The notes: generated by a model from the letters alone, not told the origin. A stretch of 64,000 nt of DNA from Mycolicibacterium goodii (GCF_001187505.1 NZ_CP012150.1:2418001-2482000); one strand, 5' to 3'. Positions 8,318-16,607 are shown, counted from the first letter of the stretch. A program made the numbers and translations.

Positions 8318-9015
8318 GACACCAACCGCGCCAGCGCCGCCTGCAGGTCCTCGGGGCGCAGACTCGGCTGCCTGCCGGGTTTGCGGCGGCCCAGCAGGAA
8401 GCCGAGCACACCGGCGGCGGCCACGGCCCCGATCGCCGGGGCGAACCGCTTGGCCAACGGCAGGGCCATGACCTTCGCCAGAGCCAGGGCGTTGATCGGA
8501 GCAGCCTGCTGTGGCTGTCCGGAAGCGGTTGTGTCCGAGGAGGTTCCGTCGGTGGCGGTGGGCGTGGCACTGCCGAGCAACTCGCCCTCGAGGCTGCCGG
8601 CGAACTGGTCGATCAGTGTCGAGGCGACATCGGCGAGCACGCCGCGGCCGAACTGTGCGGCCTTGCCCGAGATCTGCAGGTCGGTGGTGACCACCACGAG
8701 CGTGGAGTCGGCGGCCTCCTCCTTGAGTTGCGCGGTGACGACGGCCGCGGCTGTGCCGTTGCCCCTGGTCTCCTTGCCGCTGGCCTTGAGCACGACCCGT
8801 CTGGCGCCTGCGTCCTTCTCCTGGAAGGCGGCTTCGCCCTTGTAGGACACCGTGATCGGGCCGACCTTGACCTTCACCGCGCCGGTGAACTCGTCGCCGT
8901 CGACGTCGAGCAGCGTGGCTCCGGGCAGGCAGGGCGCCACCCGTCGGACGTCGGTGAGCACCTCCCAGGTTTTCGCTGCAGGTACCGCGACCCGGAATTC
9001 GTTGTTGAGCTCCAC
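8314..9015 (-). CDS. CoxG-like SRPBCC-domain protein with C-terminal membrane anchor
   Basis: 233 residues from GTG 9015, three bases after the stop of the large subunit. Residues 1-150 match the CoxG/SRPBCC fold (VELNNEFRVAVPAAKTWEVL start, CLPGATL, ISGKAAQFGRGV). A linker rich in Ser, Thr, Ala and Gln follows, and then a hydrophobic helix (IGAVAAAGVLGFLLGRRKPGR) followed by basic residues, which suggests membrane attachment. In carboxydotrophs CoxG helps recruit CO dehydrogenase to the membrane; here it probably tethers this molybdoenzyme. Confidence 0.88.
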   Translation of the reverse strand: MELNNEFRVAVPAAKTWEVLTDVRRVAPCLPGATLLDVDGDEFTGAVKVKVGPITVSYKGEAAFQEKDAGARRVVLKASGKETRGNGTAAAVVTAQLKEEAADSTLVVVTTDLQISGKAAQFGRGVLADVASTLIDQFAGSLEGELLGSATPTATDGTSSDTTASGQPQQAAPINALALAKVMALPLAKRFAPAIGAVAAAGVLGFLLGRRKPGRQPSLRPEDLQAALARLVS

Positions 9016-9017
9016 GG

Positions 9018-11375
9018 TCAGTCGTCCTTCCCTTCCGAACGTTGTGCGGCGGCCTCGATTGCCGCACTGATGGCGGCGGGGCTCGCGGGCAGCGTGGTCA
9101 ACGTGACCCCGAGCGGTGCCAGTGCGTCGTTGATGGCGTTGATGACGGCGGGGGTGGAACCGATCGCGCCGCCCTCTCCGGCGCCCTTGTATCCGCCCAC
9201 GCCAGGGCCGGGGATCTCGATGTGGCCGTACTCGATAGCGGGGACCTCGGTGGCCGTGGGCAGCAGGTAGTCGACGAAGGTGGAGGACAGCGGGTTTCCG
9301 GCGTCGTCGTATGCGAGTTGTTCGAGCAGCGCGCCGCCGATGCCCTGCACGGTGCCGCCGGCGATCTGGCCCTCGACCACGTTGGGGTTGATCATCGGGC
9401 CGACGTCCTCGCTGACGATGTAGCGCGTGAGTTCGACCTGCCCGGTCTCGATGTCGACCTCGCACGTGCAGGCGTGGGTGGCATTGGCCCAGTGGATCGG
9501 TGCGGTGGGAGGTGCGGTGTAGCGCGCGGTGGCCTCCAGCGAGGCCGACAGACCGGGCGGCAACTGCTGCGGGTCGTAGTAGGCGCGGTAGGCGAGTTCG
9601 CCGAACGTCACGCTCCTGTCCGGATCGGAGCGCACCGTGGCCCTTGACCCGCCGAGTTCGATCTCGGACTGTTCCACCCCGAGCCACGCCGCGGCCATCG
9701 CGACGATCTGGTTGCGCAGAATTGTGCCGGCCTCGTTGACCGCTCCCGCGGTCATCGGCGCGCTGCGGCTGCCCTGGGTTCCCGCGCCGTAGGGTGTGAC
9801 GGCGGTGTCGCCCTGGATGGTCGCGACGTCGTCGATGTCGGCGCCGAGCGCATCGGCCGTGAGCTGAATGACCGTGGTCTCCAGGCTGTTTCCGGTCGAT
9901 CCGCCGTTGACGTACACATTGATCTTTCCGGTCGGCTCCATCCGGATCGTCGCACCCTCGCCGGCGAGGTGGCCGGTCGCCGCGCCCGTCGGCTCGATGT
10001 AGGCCGAGAACCCGAGCCCGATGTAGCGGCCCCGCGCGAGCGCCTCGGCCTGCTCCTTGCGGAAGCCCTCGTGGTCGAGGATCTTGACGGCCTGCTCGAA
10101 CGTCTCGGCCGGGGCCACGTGGTCGTACGGCATGCCGTTGGGGTTGAAGTACGGCATCTCGTCGCGGCGCAACAGGTTTCGGCGACGCAGTTCGACCGGG
10201 TCGATGCCGATCTTGCGCGCCGCGATGTCGAGCAGGATCTCGCGGCTGAGCGTCTCGTACTGCCACGGCCCGCGGTAGGCGTGCAGACCCGCGGTGTTGG
10301 AGAACACGGTCTTGTAGTTGAAGCTGGCCTTGGGAACCCGGTACGGGCCGGGGAAGAACATGCCGATCGCGGCGGTGGTGAGCACCGGGTACGGCGTCGG
10401 GTAGGCGCCGATGTCCTGCACGAAGTCGATGTCGGCGGCCAGGATGTTGCCGTCCTCGTCGAACGCCATGCGGACGTCGCCGTCGACGTGGCGGGCCTGC
10501 CCGGCCGACATCAGGTTCTCGCGCCGGTCCTCGATCCACTTGAGCGCACCCGTGACCTTGCGCGCGGCGAGCATGATGCACATGTCCTCGCGCATCGGCA
10601 CGACCTTCTGCCCGAAGCCGCCTCCGGTGTCGCGCATGATCACGCGCACGTGCTGAGCCGGGATGCCGAGCAGGCGCGCGGCGAACGCGCGCAGTTCGTG
10701 CGGGGTCTGCGTGGAGGCCCAGATGGTGAGTTCGCCTGGGCCGGCCTGCCATTCGACCACCACGCCGCGCGTCTCGATCGGCACCGGGACGTAGGCCTGT
10801 TGATGGACGTGCGCTCCGACCACATGCGCCGCGGAGTCGAACGTCTCCTCGTCCGGCGGTACGCCCGCCATACCGCCCGCGTTGTTGTCCGGGTAGGCGT
10901 CATGGACGGCGACGGGGGAGTCGAGCGCGGTGCGGAAGTCCACGACAGCGGGCAGCGGTCGGTAGTCGACCTCGACGAGGTCGACGGCGTCCTCGGCGAT
11001 GTAGCGGGACTCGGCGATCGCGATGGCGACCGGATCGCCGACGAACTTGACCTCACCTTCGGCCAGCGGCGGGCGCGGGGTGTCGGGCATGTCCTTGCCC
11101 GCGACGGCGTGCCAGGCCTCCTTGACGTCGGGGTTGATGTCGGCGGCGGTGAGGACCGCGCGCACGCCCGGCACCGCAAGGGCGGCGGTCGCGTCGATGC
11201 CGTTGATCTCGGCGCGGGCGAACGGGCTGCGGACGAAGCACGCGTGCAGCATGCCGGGGCGCACGATGTCGTCGACGAACGTTCCGCGGCCGGTGAGCAG
11301 GCGGGTGTCCTCGACGCGCTCGACCCGCCGTCCCGCGTACCGCGTCGTCACGGTTGCCGGTGCGGCTGACGCCAT
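9018..11375 (-). CDS. Molybdenum hydroxylase, large molybdopterin-binding subunit (xanthine dehydrogenase family, not form I CO dehydrogenase)
   Basis: 785 residues, the full family length. N-terminal ald_xan_dh_C domain (RRVERVEDTRLLTGRGTF), then the molybdopterin domain with GGGFGQK and the active-site loop AYRGPWQYE. Form I CO dehydrogenase has AYRCSFR there with the catalytic cysteine, and it is absent, so CO oxidation is unlikely. The C-terminal GPGVGGYKGAGEGGAIG contains the expected glutamate for a hydroxylase of aldehydes or heterocycles. It is first in a four-gene minus-strand operon (large, CoxG, FAD, 2Fe-2S). Maturation genes are not present in the window. Confidence 0.92.
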   Translation of the reverse strand: MASAAPATVTTRYAGRRVERVEDTRLLTGRGTFVDDIVRPGMLHACFVRSPFARAEINGIDATAALAVPGVRAVLTAADINPDVKEAWHAVAGKDMPDTPRPPLAEGEVKFVGDPVAIAIAESRYIAEDAVDLVEVDYRPLPAVVDFRTALDSPVAVHDAYPDNNAGGMAGVPPDEETFDSAAHVVGAHVHQQAYVPVPIETRGVVVEWQAGPGELTIWASTQTPHELRAFAARLLGIPAQHVRVIMRDTGGGFGQKVVPMREDMCIMLAARKVTGALKWIEDRRENLMSAGQARHVDGDVRMAFDEDGNILAADIDFVQDIGAYPTPYPVLTTAAIGMFFPGPYRVPKASFNYKTVFSNTAGLHAYRGPWQYETLSREILLDIAARKIGIDPVELRRRNLLRRDEMPYFNPNGMPYDHVAPAETFEQAVKILDHEGFRKEQAEALARGRYIGLGFSAYIEPTGAATGHLAGEGATIRMEPTGKINVYVNGGSTGNSLETTVIQLTADALGADIDDVATIQGDTAVTPYGAGTQGSRSAPMTAGAVNEAGTILRNQIVAMAAAWLGVEQSEIELGGSRATVRSDPDRSVTFGELAYRAYYDPQQLPPGLSASLEATARYTAPPTAPIHWANATHACTCEVDIETGQVELTRYIVSEDVGPMINPNVVEGQIAGGTVQGIGGALLEQLAYDDAGNPLSSTFVDYLLPTATEVPAIEYGHIEIPGPGVGGYKGAGEGGAIGSTPAVINAINDALAPLGVTLTTLPASPAAISAAIEAAAQRSEGKDD

Positions 11376-11475
11376 AGGATTCGCTCCAATCGGTCGGTTA
11401 CTTCTGCGCGTAAGTAGGGCCGGCGACCGCCGACGTCATGATCAAGAGTGCGGTTATCGTACAACGGAAAGAAAC

Positions 11476-12132
11476 ATGCCTGAAGAAGAGAGTGTCATTT
11501 CCATAACGAGTACCAGGTCGGCGCGGCTGTGCGCGGTGATGAGCGGGCTCGCGTGCCTGGCAACCCTGTCAGCCCCGGTAGCGGCCGCCGATCCGGCGTC
11601 GGCCGCAGGCCTGGTCGACGTGCGCACCGTCGTGCCGGACGCGGTGATCGACCTGCGGTACGCGACCACCGACAACTTCGTGGGCGAACAGCTGTACCCG
11701 ACCGGCTCGCGGTGCCTGGTGCACGAATCGCTCGCGCCCGGGCTCGCGGCCGCCGCGGCGCTCCTGCGGCCCGAGCGGCTCGTGTTCTGGGACTGCTACC
11801 GCCCGTACGAGGTGCAGGTCCGGATGTTCGAGGTGGTGCCCAACCCGGCATGGGTGGCCCGCCCCGGATCCGCGGCGCGCAGCCACGAGGCCGGGCGGTC
11901 GGTCGACGTGACGATCGCGGGCGCCGACATGGGCACCGGCTTCGACGACTTCAGCCCACGCAGCGGCGCCTACGCCACCGACGGGGTGAGCCCGGCGGCG
12001 CGGGCCAACCGGGCGCGGTTACGTGCGGCGATGCAGACCGGCGGGCTGAGCGCGTACTCCGGGGAGTGGTGGCACTTCGACGGACCGGGCGCAGCCGAGC
12101 CGCGGCCGTTCCTGAGAGTTCCGCTGCCGTAG
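11476..12132 (+). CDS. Exported D-alanyl-D-alanine dipeptidase (VanX/DdpX family)
   Basis: 218 residues. A signal peptide (SARLCAVMSGLACLATL, cleavage near AAA-DPAS about residue 39) is followed by the dipeptidase domain. The zinc site motifs of VanX are recognisable: SHEAGRSVDV (the H-x6-D pair) and EWWHF (catalytic Glu and third zinc His); RPYEVQVRMF is the conserved substrate loop. It probably cleaves D-Ala-D-Ala or related cell-wall dipeptides outside the membrane for peptidoglycan turnover. Start ATG 11476 is 5 bases from GGAAAG. It diverges from the molybdenum hydroxylase operon across a 100-bp gap. Confidence 0.88.
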   Translation: MPEEESVISITSTRSARLCAVMSGLACLATLSAPVAAADPASAAGLVDVRTVVPDAVIDLRYATTDNFVGEQLYPTGSRCLVHESLAPGLAAAAALLRPERLVFWDCYRPYEVQVRMFEVVPNPAWVARPGSAARSHEAGRSVDVTIAGADMGTGFDDFSPRSGAYATDGVSPAARANRARLRAAMQTGGLSAYSGEWWHFDGPGAAEPRPFLRVPLP

Positions 12133-12222
12133 CGGTTGTCGATCTTCACGGGTTTTCGTCGTGCCGGTATGTCAGCATGGTGAACGGCAAGGACGGCACG
12201 ACCCGACGCCCGTGGAGTCGAC

Positions 12223-12933
12223 ATGAACGTTCTCAAACTCGTCCTCAAACTGTCAGGTGCCGCGCTCGTGGCGCTGTGCACCCTGCCGGTCACCCCCGCC
12301 TCGCCCGCATCGGCCCAACCGTGTCCCGACGTGGAGGTGGTGTTCGCGCGGGGGACGTTCGAACCACCCGGGGTCGGCATGACGGGACAGTCCTTCGTGG
12401 ACACGCTGCGTGCGCAGGCCGCGCCCCGATCGGTGGACGCCTACCCGGTGAACTATCCGGCCAGCGGCGACTTCGGTGACCGCATCGCGTTCGCGCGGAC
12501 CGTGGTCGACGGCATCGCCGACGCCGCGTCGCACGTCGAGGCCACAGCCAACAACTGTCCGAACACCCGCATCGTCGTCGGCGGTTACTCGCAGGGTGCG
12601 GTGGTCGCCGGCTTCGTCACCGCGGCCGACATCCCCGCCGAGGTCCCAGCCGAGTACCGGCAGTTCATTCCCGACCCGATGCCACCGGAGGTGTCCGATC
12701 ACGTCGCCGCCGTGGTGCTGATCGGCAAGCCGTCGGATCAGTTCATGCGCGACATCGGCGCACCGCCCATCGTGATCGGGCCCCGCTACGCCGACAAGAC
12801 GCTCAACCTGTGCGCGCCCGGCGACACGATCTGCGACGGCGCACCGGCGGGCGGGCCCAGCTTTGCGCACACGCTGTACAACGTGAACGGCATGATGAGC
12901 CAGGCCGCGACCTACGTGATCGAGCGGCTGTGA
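12223..12933 (+). CDS. Secreted cutinase-family serine esterase
   Basis: 236 residues. Signal peptide to about residue 31 (ASA-QPCPD), then the cutinase fold: the oxyanion motif VVFARGTFEP, the nucleophile elbow GGYSQGAVV (Ser about residue 127), the disulfide cysteines, and the C-terminal CAPGDTICDG...HTLY carrying the catalytic Asp and His. Mycobacterial members hydrolyse esters such as cell-envelope mycolates, phospholipids or polyesters. The substrate here cannot be told from sequence. It lies downstream of the dipeptidase and upstream of a glycosidase, a run of exported hydrolases. Confidence 0.93.
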   Translation: MNVLKLVLKLSGAALVALCTLPVTPASPASAQPCPDVEVVFARGTFEPPGVGMTGQSFVDTLRAQAAPRSVDAYPVNYPASGDFGDRIAFARTVVDGIADAASHVEATANNCPNTRIVVGGYSQGAVVAGFVTAADIPAEVPAEYRQFIPDPMPPEVSDHVAAVVLIGKPSDQFMRDIGAPPIVIGPRYADKTLNLCAPGDTICDGAPAGGPSFAHTLYNVNGMMSQAATYVIERL

Positions 12934-13027
12934 CCGCTTCGGGGGGCGTGGCAATAACAATTTGAAACCTCAATGGTTGCAATGTGATACGCGCAGCCAT
13001 CTGGCTCGTCGTGCCCACTATGTTCAC

Positions 13028-14167
13028 GTGGTGCACCGTCGAACGGCCCTCAAGATCCCGCTGGTCCTGGCAGCGTCAGCGGCAGTGACTCCGCTGTTGG
13101 CCACGGCCCCGCGGGCGAGCGCCGCGCCGGGACAGTGGCCCGTGGAACGCGCGAACGCCTGGTATCAGGCGCAGGGCTGGCTGGTCGGCACGAACTTCAT
13201 CACGTCGAACGCGATCAACCAGATCGAGATGTTCTCGCCGGGCACCTACGACCCACGGCGCATCGACAGCGAACTGGGGGCGTGCCGGTTGCTCGGGTTC
13301 AACACCGTGCGAGTGTTCCTGCACGACCTGCTGTGGGCACAGGACCGCGCGGGCTTCCAGAACCGGCTCGCACAGTTCGTCTCGATCGCCGCGCGCCAGG
13401 GCATCAAACCACTGTTCGTGTTCTTCGACTCGTGCTGGGATCCGCTGCCGCGGCCGGGCGCCCAGCGCGCACCGACACCCGGCGTGCACAACTCGGGGTG
13501 GGTACAGAGCCCGGGCGCACAGCGCATCGACGATCCGCGCTACCGGCCCGTGCTGCACGACTACGTCGTCGGCGTCATGAGCCAGTTCCGCAACGATCAG
13601 CGCGTGCTGGGCTGGGATCTGTGGAACGAACCGGACAACCCCGCCAAGCAGTACCGCAAGGTCGAGCGCAGCGACAAGATCGACGCCGTCGGATCGCTGC
13701 TGCCGCAGGTGTTCGGCTGGGCGCGTTCGGTCAACGCGTCGCAACCGCTGACCAGCGCCGTGTGGCAGGGGAGTTGGGAGCAGGGCAGGCGCAGCGAGAT
13801 GGCGAACTTCCAACTCGACAACTCCGATGTCATCTCCTTCCACTCCTATGCGGGCCCCGACGAGTTCGAGGCCCGCATCGCCGAGTTGGAGCCACTGGGT
13901 CGGCCCATCCTGTGCACCGAGTACCTTGCGCGCAGCGAGGGCAGCACGCTGGAGGGCGTGCTGCCGGTCGCCAAACGCCACAACGTCGGCGCATACAGCT
14001 GGGGCCTGGTGGCGGGAAAGACCCAGACCTACTTCCCGTGGGATTCCTGGGACAAGCCCTACACCAAGGTGCCCAACGTCTGGTTCCACGACCTGCTGCG
14101 CCCCGACGGGCGGCCCTACAAGGACAGCGAGTACGCGACGCTGCGCAAGCTGACCTCACGCGTGTAG
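13028..14167 (+). CDS. Exported clan-A glycoside hydrolase (GH5-like), Tat-type signal
   Basis: About 379 residues from GTG 13028 (or 13031). These starts give a compact twin-arginine leader (HRRTALKIPLVLA...ASAAPG, cleavage near residue 33), whereas the longer frame from 12962 hides it behind an unlikely N-terminus. The TIM-barrel glycosidase signature is clear: GWDLWNEPDN (acid/base Glu in NEP) and PILCTEYLARS (nucleophile Glu). Residues in between (FNTVRVFLHDLLW, ISFHSYAG) fit GH5 or close relatives. The substrate is unknown; an arabinan, mannan or glucan of the envelope is plausible. Export in folded form by Tat is inferred. Confidence 0.85.
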   Translation: MVHRRTALKIPLVLAASAAVTPLLATAPRASAAPGQWPVERANAWYQAQGWLVGTNFITSNAINQIEMFSPGTYDPRRIDSELGACRLLGFNTVRVFLHDLLWAQDRAGFQNRLAQFVSIAARQGIKPLFVFFDSCWDPLPRPGAQRAPTPGVHNSGWVQSPGAQRIDDPRYRPVLHDYVVGVMSQFRNDQRVLGWDLWNEPDNPAKQYRKVERSDKIDAVGSLLPQVFGWARSVNASQPLTSAVWQGSWEQGRRSEMANFQLDNSDVISFHSYAGPDEFEARIAELEPLGRPILCTEYLARSEGSTLEGVLPVAKRHNVGAYSWGLVAGKTQTYFPWDSWDKPYTKVPNVWFHDLLRPDGRPYKDSEYATLRKLTSRV

Positions 14168-14207
14168 TCGGGTTTGGGGCGGTGCCCGCGCGGTGATCCT
14201 GTGCACC

Positions 14208-14363
14208 ATGGATTCACACGCAGACGGCAGGCCCATACCGGAGGATGCCCGGCAGACCACCGAGCAACAGGAAGAACTGCAGGACGAGTTCGACCGTCAG
14301 GGTGAGGATCCCGAGGCGCCCGGGCGGCACGAGAGCCGACGGCAGATCGCCGACGAGACGTGA
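14208..14363 (+). CDS. Small hydrophilic hypothetical protein, 51 residues
   Basis: ATG 14208 to TGA 14361-14363. The product is highly charged and without hydrophobic segments (TEQQEELQDEFDRQG core, ending RRQIADET). It looks like the small acidic, probably disordered proteins common in mycobacteria. Codon use is normal for the region. Function unknown. It converges with the broken HNH gene, leaving one base between their stop codons. Confidence 0.5.
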   Translation: MDSHADGRPIPEDARQTTEQQEELQDEFDRQGEDPEAPGRHESRRQIADET

Positions 14364-14364
14364 C

Positions 14365-14768
14365 CTAGTACGACTTGCCCTCGGCGTACCGCTGCCTGCG
14401 GAAGTGGCGTCCCTTCCCGCGATTGCGGCTCTTGTACGTGGGCAGTTGGGAGTCGCAGTTCGGGCATACCAGGCGCAGGTTGTCCCGCCGGTTGTTCGTC
14501 GGGTCCCCGTCGATGTGGTCCAGCACCAGGGTCAGCGGCAGGCCCTGCCATGTGGTGGCGCCACCGCAGATCGCACACTGTTGATTCTGTGCGGTCGCGA
14601 GATACTGGCGGATGTAGTGATCGCGAATGGTGCCGACGGTTGCCTCGCCGGATTCGAGCCAGCGTCTGGTGCTGCCTCACGACGGGCTGACCCCTGACAT
14701 GCATTGCTGCAGTACACCTTTTGGCTGCGCTTCGACAACGGTGAACCACAACCGCGACAGAGCCTCAT
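14365..14768 (-). pseudogene. HNH endonuclease gene with a frameshift
   Basis: The N-terminal frame (ATG 14768) has a zinc-ribbon-like start (CRGCGSPL...KVYCSNACQ). The C-terminal frame, to TAG at 14365-14367, has a complete HNH domain: CAICGG, LVLDHIDGDPTNNRRDNLRLVCPNC, then basic KSRNRGKGRHFRR. The two halves are one base out of phase; the break lies near 14664-14669, where one base seems to be missing before RWLESGEA. Either the gene is inactivated or the base was missed in sequencing. The GC content is slightly lower than its neighbours. Both halves are otherwise well preserved, so the lesion is recent or artefactual. Confidence 0.8.
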
Positions 14769-14811
14769 GCGAAAAAGTTACTGGCCGGCACCGACAACGA
14801 GGCGGTGCACG

Positions 14812-14886
14812 TGGAGCCCCCGGTCGGGATTGAACCGACGGCCGCCCGCTTACAAGGCGGGTGCTCTACCACTGAGCTACGGAGGC
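14812..14886 (-). tRNA. tRNA-Thr (anticodon UGU)
   Basis: On the minus strand the sequence folds into a full cloverleaf: acceptor GCCTCCG/CGGGGGC with one G-U pair, D stem GCTC/GAGC, anticodon stem CCCGC/GCGGG with loop CTTGTAA (anticodon TGT), T stem GTCGG/CCGAC with loop TTCAATC, discriminator T and an encoded CCA. Length 75 including CCA. Confidence 0.97.
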
Positions 14887-14911
14887 AGGTGGAACGCACC
14901 TAGCTTACGGG

Positions 14912-15730
14912 TCACTCCTCGGCGTCGACAATTCGCTGCGACACCACGGGTGTGGGTGTGGTGGCGCGCCGGCCGTAGCGCCGCGGGAGCGGGATGCGGT
15001 CGGCGATGTTCGACAGCGGGTTGACCACCTGGCTGAGTGTGATGACCGCGTCGTGCAGCGCGTCGATGGTCGGCGCGAGGGCCTCGAGCCCCGGTGCGAG
15101 ACGGTTGAGGGTGTCGGCGACGTCGGCGAGTTTGAGCAGCGGGCCGTCGGGATCGGTCAGGGTGTCGAGCAGGCCGCCCTCGGCGAGCAGGCGGTCGGCC
15201 ACGCCGTCCTCGCGCAGCACGCGCTCGACCAGGCCGTCGTGCGCGAGCAGTTGATCGGCGAGCCCGCCCGGGGCGATCACCCGCGACAGCGCGCCGTCCT
15301 CGGTCGTGAGGCGGTCCAGCAGCCCGCCCTCCATGGTGATCTGGTCGATCAGCCCGCCGGGCGCAACGGCGCGGGTGACCGGACCGTTCTCGGCGGTCAA
15401 CCGGTCGAGGAGACCGCCCTGCGCGGTCAGTTGGTCGACGAGTCCGCCCGGGCGCAGCAACCGGTTGAGCGGTCCGTCCGGCGCGAGTGCCCGGCCCAGT
15501 GGGGCGTCGTCGTCCATGAGCCGTGCCAGGCGGTTGGCGCGCTCGACGGCGTCGTCCAGACCGAGCATCTGTGCCAGCGAAGACCTGCTGGTCAACGGGC
15601 TCGCATCGGTCACTGTCCGCCCTACCGCGTTGAGTGTCTCCCCGGCGATGCCGAGGCCCGCGTCGGCGATGGCCATGCCGATGCGAACCGGGGCCGTGGC
15701 AACCTGGACGAGGGTCTTGCCGAGGTTCAT
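14912..15730 (-). CDS. Repeat-containing protein divergent from phoP (Rv0756c-like)
   Basis: 272 residues from ATG 15730. Residues about 75-205 consist of degenerate tandem repeats of roughly 15-17 residues with the core PGGL(V/I/A)DQL and GGLLDRLTxEDGP, at least eight in number. The N-terminus (VATAPVRIGMAIADAGLG) is amphipathic; the C-terminal part (ALHDAVITLSQVVNPLSNIADRIPLP) is helical and ends in a basic tail. There is no signal peptide. M. tuberculosis has a counterpart next to phoP (Rv0756c). Function is unknown; the repeats suggest a helical scaffold or membrane-surface protein. It is divergently transcribed from phoP. Confidence 0.85.
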   Translation of the reverse strand: MNLGKTLVQVATAPVRIGMAIADAGLGIAGETLNAVGRTVTDASPLTSRSSLAQMLGLDDAVERANRLARLMDDDAPLGRALAPDGPLNRLLRPGGLVDQLTAQGGLLDRLTAENGPVTRAVAPGGLIDQITMEGGLLDRLTTEDGALSRVIAPGGLADQLLAHDGLVERVLREDGVADRLLAEGGLLDTLTDPDGPLLKLADVADTLNRLAPGLEALAPTIDALHDAVITLSQVVNPLSNIADRIPLPRRYGRRATTPTPVVSQRIVDAEE

Positions 15731-15797
15731 GGCAGCCAGTGTAGGGCGGTACCTCACATGGTTTCGGGGGCTTTCGGTCGGGGTATTTCGCCGACAT

Positions 15798-15815
15798 TCA
15801 CAGGAACCACACAGG
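15798..15815 (+). promoter_or_regulatory. Candidate PhoP box upstream of phoP
   Basis: Two direct heptamers, TCACAGG and ACACAGG, are separated by four bases (AACC). This fits the PhoP consensus TCACAGC-N4-TCACAGC at 11 of 14 positions and has the exact spacing. It lies 44 bases upstream of the phoP ATG and between the divergent repeat-protein gene and phoP, so it could autoregulate phoPR and control the divergent gene. Confidence 0.6.
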
Positions 15816-15858
15816 TAGTGTGCAGGAATAGTCCAATCGGCAGCGACAACATTGGGTA

Positions 15859-16578
15859 ATGGCCATGCCCGCTCTCCCTGAAAACGTGCCAGAAGCTCGC
15901 GTCCTCGTGGTGGACGACGAGGCGAACATCGTCGAGTTGCTCTCGGTGAGTCTGAAGTTCCAGGGCTTCGAGGTGCACACCGCGTCCAACGGCGCGGCCG
16001 CGCTCGACAAAGCCCGGGAGGTCCGGCCCGACGCGGTGATCCTCGATGTGATGATGCCCGGCATGGACGGCTTCGGACTGCTGCGCCGGCTACGCGCGGA
16101 CGGTATCGACGCGCCCGCCCTGTTCCTGACCGCGCGCGACAGCCTGCAGGACAAGATCGCCGGCCTGACCCTTGGCGGCGACGACTACGTGACCAAGCCG
16201 TTCAGCCTCGAAGAGGTGGTGGCCCGGTTGCGGGTGATCCTGCGCCGCTCGGGTCGTGGCGTCGAGGAGACCCGCAACGCGCGGCTCACGTTCGCCGACA
16301 TCGAACTCGACGAGGACACCCACGAGGTGTGGAAGGCAGGCGAGCCGGTCTCCCTGTCGCCGACGGAGTTCACGCTGCTGCGCTACTTCATCATCAACGC
16401 GGGCACGGTGCTGTCGAAGCCGAAGATCCTCGACCACGTGTGGCGCTACGACTTCGGCGGCGACGTCAACGTCGTCGAGTCCTACGTGTCCTACCTGCGG
16501 CGCAAGATCGACACCGGCGAGAAGCGACTGCTGCACACGCTGCGCGGCGTCGGTTACGTTTTGCGCGAGCCACGCTGA
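15859..16578 (+). CDS. phoP: Response regulator PhoP
   Basis: 239 residues. Receiver domain: acidic pocket VVDDEAN, phosphoacceptor Asp in VILDVMMPGMDG (about residue 64), Thr in FLTARDS, Lys in DYVTKPFS. An OmpR-type winged helix follows (LSPTEFTLLRYFIINAGTVLSK, VESYVSYLRRKID, TLRGVGYVLR). The sequence is nearly that of M. tuberculosis PhoP, which controls acid response, sulfolipid/acyltrehalose synthesis and secretion genes. Cotranscription with phoR is likely (29-bp gap). Confidence 0.98.
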   Translation: MAMPALPENVPEARVLVVDDEANIVELLSVSLKFQGFEVHTASNGAAALDKAREVRPDAVILDVMMPGMDGFGLLRRLRADGIDAPALFLTARDSLQDKIAGLTLGGDDYVTKPFSLEEVVARLRVILRRSGRGVEETRNARLTFADIELDEDTHEVWKAGEPVSLSPTEFTLLRYFIINAGTVLSKPKILDHVWRYDFGGDVNVVESYVSYLRRKIDTGEKRLLHTLRGVGYVLREPR

Positions 16579-16607
16579 CCCGCGCGCGTCAGCGGCATAC
16601 TTCATAG

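Noticed and set aside
8314..10752. One long minus-strand frame that would fuse the CoxG-like protein to an 580-residue N-terminal part.
   Set aside because: The upstream part is an out-of-frame shadow of the large molybdenum subunit; the SRPBCC domain begins at GTG 9015.
6925..11375. Aerobic CO dehydrogenase operon.
   Set aside because: The form I active-site loop with its catalytic cysteine is missing, so only the general molybdenum hydroxylase family is supported.
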